Part shown: one piece after another, positions 61,119 through 64,000 of the stretch | How the letters are laid out: each line of letters starts with the position of its first letter | Position numbering within the stretch: the stretch's first letter is position 1 | Assembly (NCBI GenBank): GCA_910587035.1 | Contig: CAJUMQ010000010.1 | Span: 17,734-81,733 of the forward strand | Origin: an uncultured Desulfovibrio sp. | Lineage (GTDB): Bacteria > Desulfobacterota > Desulfovibrionia > Desulfovibrionales > Desulfovibrionaceae | DNA: 64,000 nucleotides | Direction of reading: 5' to 3' | Notes under the pieces: generated by a model | Told to the model about the DNA's origin: nothing | The model's input: the letters and a program-made list of their open reading frames with translations, nothing else | Database searches by the model: none | Position numbers and translations under genes: made by a program

Positions 61119-61154
61119 AGCCCGCAAGCCTGAAACTTGCGGGCTTTCTTTTTG
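61119..61154 (+). terminator. Rho-independent terminator of tRNA-His
   Basis: A perfect 10-bp GC-rich stem (AGCCCGCAAG / CTTGCGGGCT, 61119-61145) with a 7-base loop is followed by TTCTTTTT. It is 13 bases after the tRNA. Confidence 0.88.
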
Positions 61155-61164
61155 CAGCAAAGAA

Positions 61165-62202
61165 TCAGTCCTTCCCGGCATTGTCCCAAAACCTGTCATC
61201 CGCCCAGACATCCTCTATCGCTTCACGCTGTCTTTTTTCCGAATACCACTGCGCGGCTGTCAGGCAGTTATCAAGCATGTTTTCCAGCTCCCCGCCTTTG
61301 GTTACAAAAGTCCGGATGGCCGATTCCAGAGCCATGGCCCCTCCCCATATATCCCCATCAGCGGCATAGAAGCCATTTGCTCCCCAGGAGACTTGCTGTA
61401 AGGGGAAGGGGGGGACACAAGTTGAAGATTCACCTGGGCGCATGTAATCCCAACCACCCAGCCCAGTAAAACCGGCCACAAGACAACCGCAGGCCATGGC
61501 CTCCAAAGGCGGCAGTCCGAAACCCTCCGGAAAGCCAACGGCCAGAAAAATATGGGCGTCTCTCAGCATCCTGCCCACATTTTCCTGGGTTTGTCCATGT
61601 ATTTCCAGCCATTCCAGGCGCGGATACCAGTCACTTTGCGGCAAAGCTGATCTTGATGCGATAATGTCCGCAATCTGCGTCACGATGCCCCTGTTTTTTC
61701 TTGGCATATGGGCTATCCGTAAAGGCCGCCTGGAGAGATCTGGAGCATTGGGCCCATCACAATAAAAAAATTTGCTGGCCAGGGCTGGCGGGATTATGCG
61801 GGCAGAAAGTCCTGTTGTCTCCCTTATAAAATTTTTGACAGGGTGAGATATGGCAAGCATGGAAACCGGCAGGCGATTCCAGCGCACGCCGTCTGGCAAC
61901 AGGCCAAGAAAGGGCATCCAGTTCTGCACAAAAACACTGCAGCTGCAACCGGCCTTGAAGCCTGGCGAAAGGGCATTGGGCCAGCCTTCCGGCACCACCC
62001 ATCTGTCCTGTGGAGCAAGATCGAGTTCTTTAAATGGAACAAGCTTCACATTTTCATGCAAAGCGATTCCCGTTGGCATCGGCGCAGACATGGCCAGTGA
62101 TATGTCATGCCCAAGGCTGCCAAGCTGGCTGGCCACCTGCGCCAGCACCATCATGCCCCCGCTGGTCTTTTTCAGCGGTGGCCAGTATATCAGCGTCCTC
62201 AT
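61165..62202 (-). CDS. Glycosyltransferase, GT4 family
   Basis: A 345-residue GT-B enzyme starting MRTLIYWPPLKKTSGGMMVL. The donor-site motif is complete: VGFPEGFGLPPLEAMACGC (the E-x7-E element) followed by FTGLGGWDYM. The N-terminal domain has LAQVASQLGSLGHDISLAM, the usual first helix of GT4. No membrane segment. ATG 62202 has AGGA at 7 bases; an ATG two codons upstream is possible. No glycan gene is adjacent (tRNA-His and a DUF486 gene flank it). Sugar and acceptor are unknown; LPS or capsule is likely. Confidence 0.82.
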   Translation of the reverse strand: MRTLIYWPPLKKTSGGMMVLAQVASQLGSLGHDISLAMSAPMPTGIALHENVKLVPFKELDLAPQDRWVVPEGWPNALSPGFKAGCSCSVFVQNWMPFLGLLPDGVRWNRLPVSMLAISHPVKNFIRETTGLSARIIPPALASKFFYCDGPNAPDLSRRPLRIAHMPRKNRGIVTQIADIIASRSALPQSDWYPRLEWLEIHGQTQENVGRMLRDAHIFLAVGFPEGFGLPPLEAMACGCLVAGFTGLGGWDYMRPGESSTCVPPFPLQQVSWGANGFYAADGDIWGGAMALESAIRTFVTKGGELENMLDNCLTAAQWYSEKRQREAIEDVWADDRFWDNAGKD

Positions 62203-62280
62203 ATGCATCCTGTAATTTTAATCAGTGTGGCAGGACATGAGTCCCCACTTCTGGCTGGGGGCTATTGCAACTCGCCAATG

Positions 62281-62640
62281 TCACCATTTCTTGAATATCA
62301 CCCAGGCTGCAAGCACAATCAGCGCAAAGCCAAGGATATGGTTCCAGCGCAAGCCCTCGCCCAGCCATAGTGTTGAAAAAAGCATGAAGACAGTCAGGGA
62401 GATGATTTCCTGCAGTGTTTTTAATTCCGCTGCAGAAAAATGGCCATAGCCCAGCCTGTTGGCAGGGACCTGGAGAAGATATTCAAAAAAAGCGATCCCC
62501 CAGCTGGTGAGAATTACCACGGGCAGAGCCAGTCCCTTGTAACGAAGATGCCCATACCAGGCGAAGGTCATGAAAATATTCGATAGCATGAGGAGGAGCA
62601 CTGTCAGGACAGGCACAGGAATATTCTTGAAAAAATCCAT
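62281..62640 (-). CDS. DUF486 small multidrug-type membrane protein
   Basis: A 119-residue protein with four predicted membrane helices, starting IPVPVLTVLLLMLSNIFMTF. The motif FAWYGHLRYKG, then WGIAFFEYLLQVPANRLGYG and FSAAELKTLQEIISLTVFML, is the DUF486 signature; these are small relatives of the drug/metabolite transporter superfamily with unknown substrates. ATG 62640 follows GGAGG. It is in the same direction as the GT4 gene, 78 bases downstream. Confidence 0.88.
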   Translation of the reverse strand: MDFFKNIPVPVLTVLLLMLSNIFMTFAWYGHLRYKGLALPVVILTSWGIAFFEYLLQVPANRLGYGHFSAAELKTLQEIISLTVFMLFSTLWLGEGLRWNHILGFALIVLAAWVIFKKW

Positions 62641-62685
62641 TCAGGCCTCCAGGTCGGCAAAAGCGATGCGCCTATTCTGAAGCAC

Positions 62686-62797
62686 CCGCTCAAAAGCGGA
62701 CGGAAAAATTGAACTTTTCCGCGAAATGCCAGCGCATATGGTTGAAACGCACAAAGCGTTTCAACTGCTGGATGCTCTAATAGGGAGTCAAGCTCCC
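62686..62797. repeat. Series of short hairpins upstream of the DUF486 gene
   Basis: Four inverted repeats in a row: CCGCT/AGCGG (62686-62699), CGGAAAA/TTTTCCG (62701-62721), GTTGAAACGC/GCGTTTCAAC (62741-62765) and GGGAG/CTCCC (62783-62797). They lie between the DUF486 start and a strong leftward terminator, so they may be a leader or an independent small RNA. No frame of note is present. Confidence 0.5.
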
Positions 62798-62799
62798 AA

Positions 62800-62832
62800 A
62801 ATTAAAATAAAAAAGGGGTTTCACCACCCCTT
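62800..62832 (-). terminator. Leftward rho-independent terminator
   Basis: On the minus strand AAGGGGT and ACCCCTT (62813-62832) form a 7-bp stem with a six-base loop, followed by TTTTTTATTTTAATTTT. It would stop a leftward transcript coming from beyond 62832; the nearest intact gene in that direction is the lipoprotein at 63219-63785, almost 400 bases away. Confidence 0.75.
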
Positions 62833-63055
62833 GCGATTTCCAGTAGCAATGATTTTAAGCTGTTGCTTAAATAATTTCAAGTATTGCTCATAGACAAGAC
62901 AGCAGGCCGAAATCCAGGCTCATCGCCGGGCATACAGTGGCCATCATCCATGCAGACAAGCCCACATGGCAGACTGTTTGTTAAAAACAAATATCAACGG
63001 CGAATTTCTTTTCATAAAAAAATCCATTTCTGGGAGAATCGCTCAGCGGCACTAT

Positions 63056-63202
63056 TTAAAAGTTGCTGATCTGGACATGTGAGATTTCCCGCCCCTCCCT
63101 GGCGAAGGCCAGACAGAAGGCTATAAGCTCTTGCATTGACCATATCCGGCAAACATCGGACGGAATCGCGAAGGATTCTCCCCAATATCTAAACAGACGG
63201 AG
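63056..63202 (-). pseudogene. Open stretch resembling a gene 3' end, no start codon
   Basis: A minus-strand frame open from about 63202 to the stop at 63056-63058 reads as a natural-looking protein end (RYWGESFAIPSDVCRIWSMQ then LIAFCLAFAREGREISHV). It is bounded upstream by a stop codon, and only one ATG, half-way along, is available. A second such stretch lies at 62822-62917 (VYEQYLKLFKQQLKIIATG, ending NRKGW and stop at the terminator hairpin). They may be remnants of a decayed gene. Evidence is weak. The remaining sequence between 62833 and 63055 shows nothing else. Confidence 0.3.
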
Positions 63203-63218
63203 TTGGCTTCAGGTGCTT

Positions 63219-63785
63219 CTAATTGGCTCCGTTCAAAAGGGCATATGCCTCCTGCCGTCCCCTTTCAATCTCCACGAGTCTTGGTTCCGCTACGGATGCT
63301 GGAACGATGCCATCGGCGATCTCTTTTTTGACCTCGGCCAGGCGTCTGTTGTAACACTCTATGGACCATGTGGCGGCCGCTCCGGTAAAGCCAAGTCCCT
63401 CAAGGGGCTGTCCGGCTTCCTGGGACCATTCGGCCATGAGGGCATCCTTTTCGGCCTGGTTGCTCTGCATGCCTCCAGTTACGCCACCGGCCACAGTGCC
63501 GCCGGCAGCACCGATGGCTGCGCCGGAAACTATATTCATGGCATTGCCGGTGAAGAGCGCCGAGATGGCGCCACCCGCCAGACCTGCCAGGGTCCCCACA
63601 AGAAGTCCGCGTCCCGCGCCGGAAGCGATATCCCTCGCTCTTGAATCAAGCCGTCTGGCCTGCTGCAGGGGCGAGTAGCACATGGGGTAATACAGGCCTG
63701 CGCCACTTTGCCCCAATGTGCCTGAAGACGTGGAGCATCCGCCAAGAAGCGCCAAAATGGCCGCCATGACAATAAAATTTTTCAT
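63219..63785 (-). CDS. Glycine-zipper lipoprotein
   Basis: A 188-residue lipoprotein: MKNFIVMAAILALLGGC gives the lipobox LGGC. Residues about 58-110 are a glycine-zipper region: SGAGRGLLVGTLAGLAGGAI and NIVSGAAIGAAGGTVAGGV, which typically inserts into or packs on the outer membrane, as in SlyB/OmpA-like glycine-zipper proteins. The C-terminal part has a TWSIECYNRRLAEVKKEIAD helix. ATG 63785 has AGGAG at 7 bases; the frame is open nine codons further up. Monocistronic. Function unknown. Confidence 0.75.
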   Translation of the reverse strand: MKNFIVMAAILALLGGCSTSSGTLGQSGAGLYYPMCYSPLQQARRLDSRARDIASGAGRGLLVGTLAGLAGGAISALFTGNAMNIVSGAAIGAAGGTVAGGVTGGMQSNQAEKDALMAEWSQEAGQPLEGLGFTGAAATWSIECYNRRLAEVKKEIADGIVPASVAEPRLVEIERGRQEAYALLNGAN

Positions 63786-63902
63786 CTGTTTCTCCTGTCC
63801 CCTTGCAATCATAATTTATTGATTAAGCATAGCTTTTTGCCTGCGGTTTTTCAACATCCCGGAGGCGGCGGATGGTCTAGGTGGGGACGGAATATCAGAT
63901 AT

Positions 63903-63936
63903 GGAAAAAGCCCTTAAGGCATAAACCTTAAGGGCT
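63903..63936 (-). terminator. Rho-independent terminator of tRNA-Lys
   Basis: On the minus strand an 11-bp stem (AGCCCTTAAGG / CCTTAAGGGCT, 63909-63936) with a six-base loop is followed by TTTTTCC. It begins nine bases after the tRNA end. Confidence 0.82.
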
Positions 63937-63945
63937 TGAAATTTC

Positions 63946-64000
63946 TGGTGGGCCATCAGGGACTCGAACCCCGAACCAACTGATTAAGAGTCAGCTGCTC
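63946..64000 (-). tRNA. tRNA-Lys (anticodon CTT), 3' part
   Basis: The 3' 55 bases of a tRNA run off the window end. The minus strand ends GGCCCACCA with an encoded CCA, has the T arm GGGGTTCGAGTCCC, and the anticodon loop CTCTTAA within stem GCTGA/TCAGT, giving anticodon CTT. The D arm and 5' acceptor lie outside the window. Confidence 0.85.

Noticed and set aside
62884..63069. A 61-codon rightward open frame in the hairpin-rich gap
   Set aside because: No ribosome site, biased composition, and antisense to a more protein-like minus-strand stretch.
1..64000. CRISPR array, rRNA, tmRNA, SRP RNA, RNase P RNA or riboswitch
   Set aside because: No regularly spaced direct repeats and none of the conserved sequence cores of these RNAs were seen by eye; a covariance-model scan would be needed to exclude divergent forms.

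Overview
The window looks like chromosome of a Gram-negative sulfate-reducer-type bacterium, most likely Desulfovibrionaceae. The support is a MucR/Ros zinc-finger regulator, a TRAP dicarboxylate transporter, HypB, a stand-alone IMP cyclohydrolase, a long-form HflX, oversized FliD/FliS, RND pumps and many lipoproteins. Coding density is high and most genes sit in short operons with clear Shine-Dalgarno sites. No transposase, integrase, CRISPR array or rRNA was found. Two genes (8049-9665 and 50336-51526) are visibly AT-rich against their neighbours.

Layout. 1-5.7 kb: the 5' end of an iron-dependent alcohol dehydrogenase, mucR, a UPF0173 metallo-hydrolase, a cyclophilin and a dctPQM TRAP operon with a hairpin between dctP and dctQ. 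5.7-9.7 kb: surface-glycan genes (rfbC, two glycosyltransferases, one of them a GT-C-like membrane protein) with cutA. 9.8-14 kb: serS, then a lipoprotein/TPR/small-protein/thiE run. 14-19 kb (minus): flagellar-chaperone-like small proteins, a GT9 glycosyltransferase, a VgrG3-tail-like muramidase and a TraT-like lipoprotein. 19-22.7 kb: topA, an XdhC-like Rossmann protein and a membrane-anchored unknown. 22.9-29.3 kb: a complete AcrAB-OprM-type pump and a small exported protein. 29.4-33.7 kb: aspA with a dicarboxylate/amino-acid symporter, an unknown, and gluQ. 33.7-37.7 kb: NlpC/P60 lipoprotein, FlgC-like rod protein, D,D-carboxypeptidase and an orphan RND adaptor. 37.8-41.4 kb: two small proteins, queD with a coupled membrane peptide, a zinc metallopeptidase, hisI and hisG. 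41.4-50 kb: a block of tandem hairpins, an EFR1 flavodoxin/ferredoxin, and mdtABC. 50.3-55.7 kb: an orphan Mod-type methyltransferase, then fliD-fliS. 55.9-58.8 kb: IMP cyclohydrolase-hflX-rdgB. 59-64 kb: a small unknown, hypB-uppP, tRNA-His, a GT4, a DUF486 protein, a hairpin-rich gap, a glycine-zipper lipoprotein and a partial tRNA-Lys.

How it fits together. Uptake and fermentation of C4 acids (TRAP, symporter plus aspartase), envelope building (UppP, glycosyltransferases, peptidoglycan hydrolases), drug/solute efflux (two RND systems plus a spare adaptor) and flagellar filament capping (FliD/FliS) dominate. The most unusual observations are an hflX reading frame that seems to start at an ATT codon, a peptidoglycan-enzyme/rod-protein cluster whose two enzymes carry long basic tails, and two hairpin-dense intergenic blocks.
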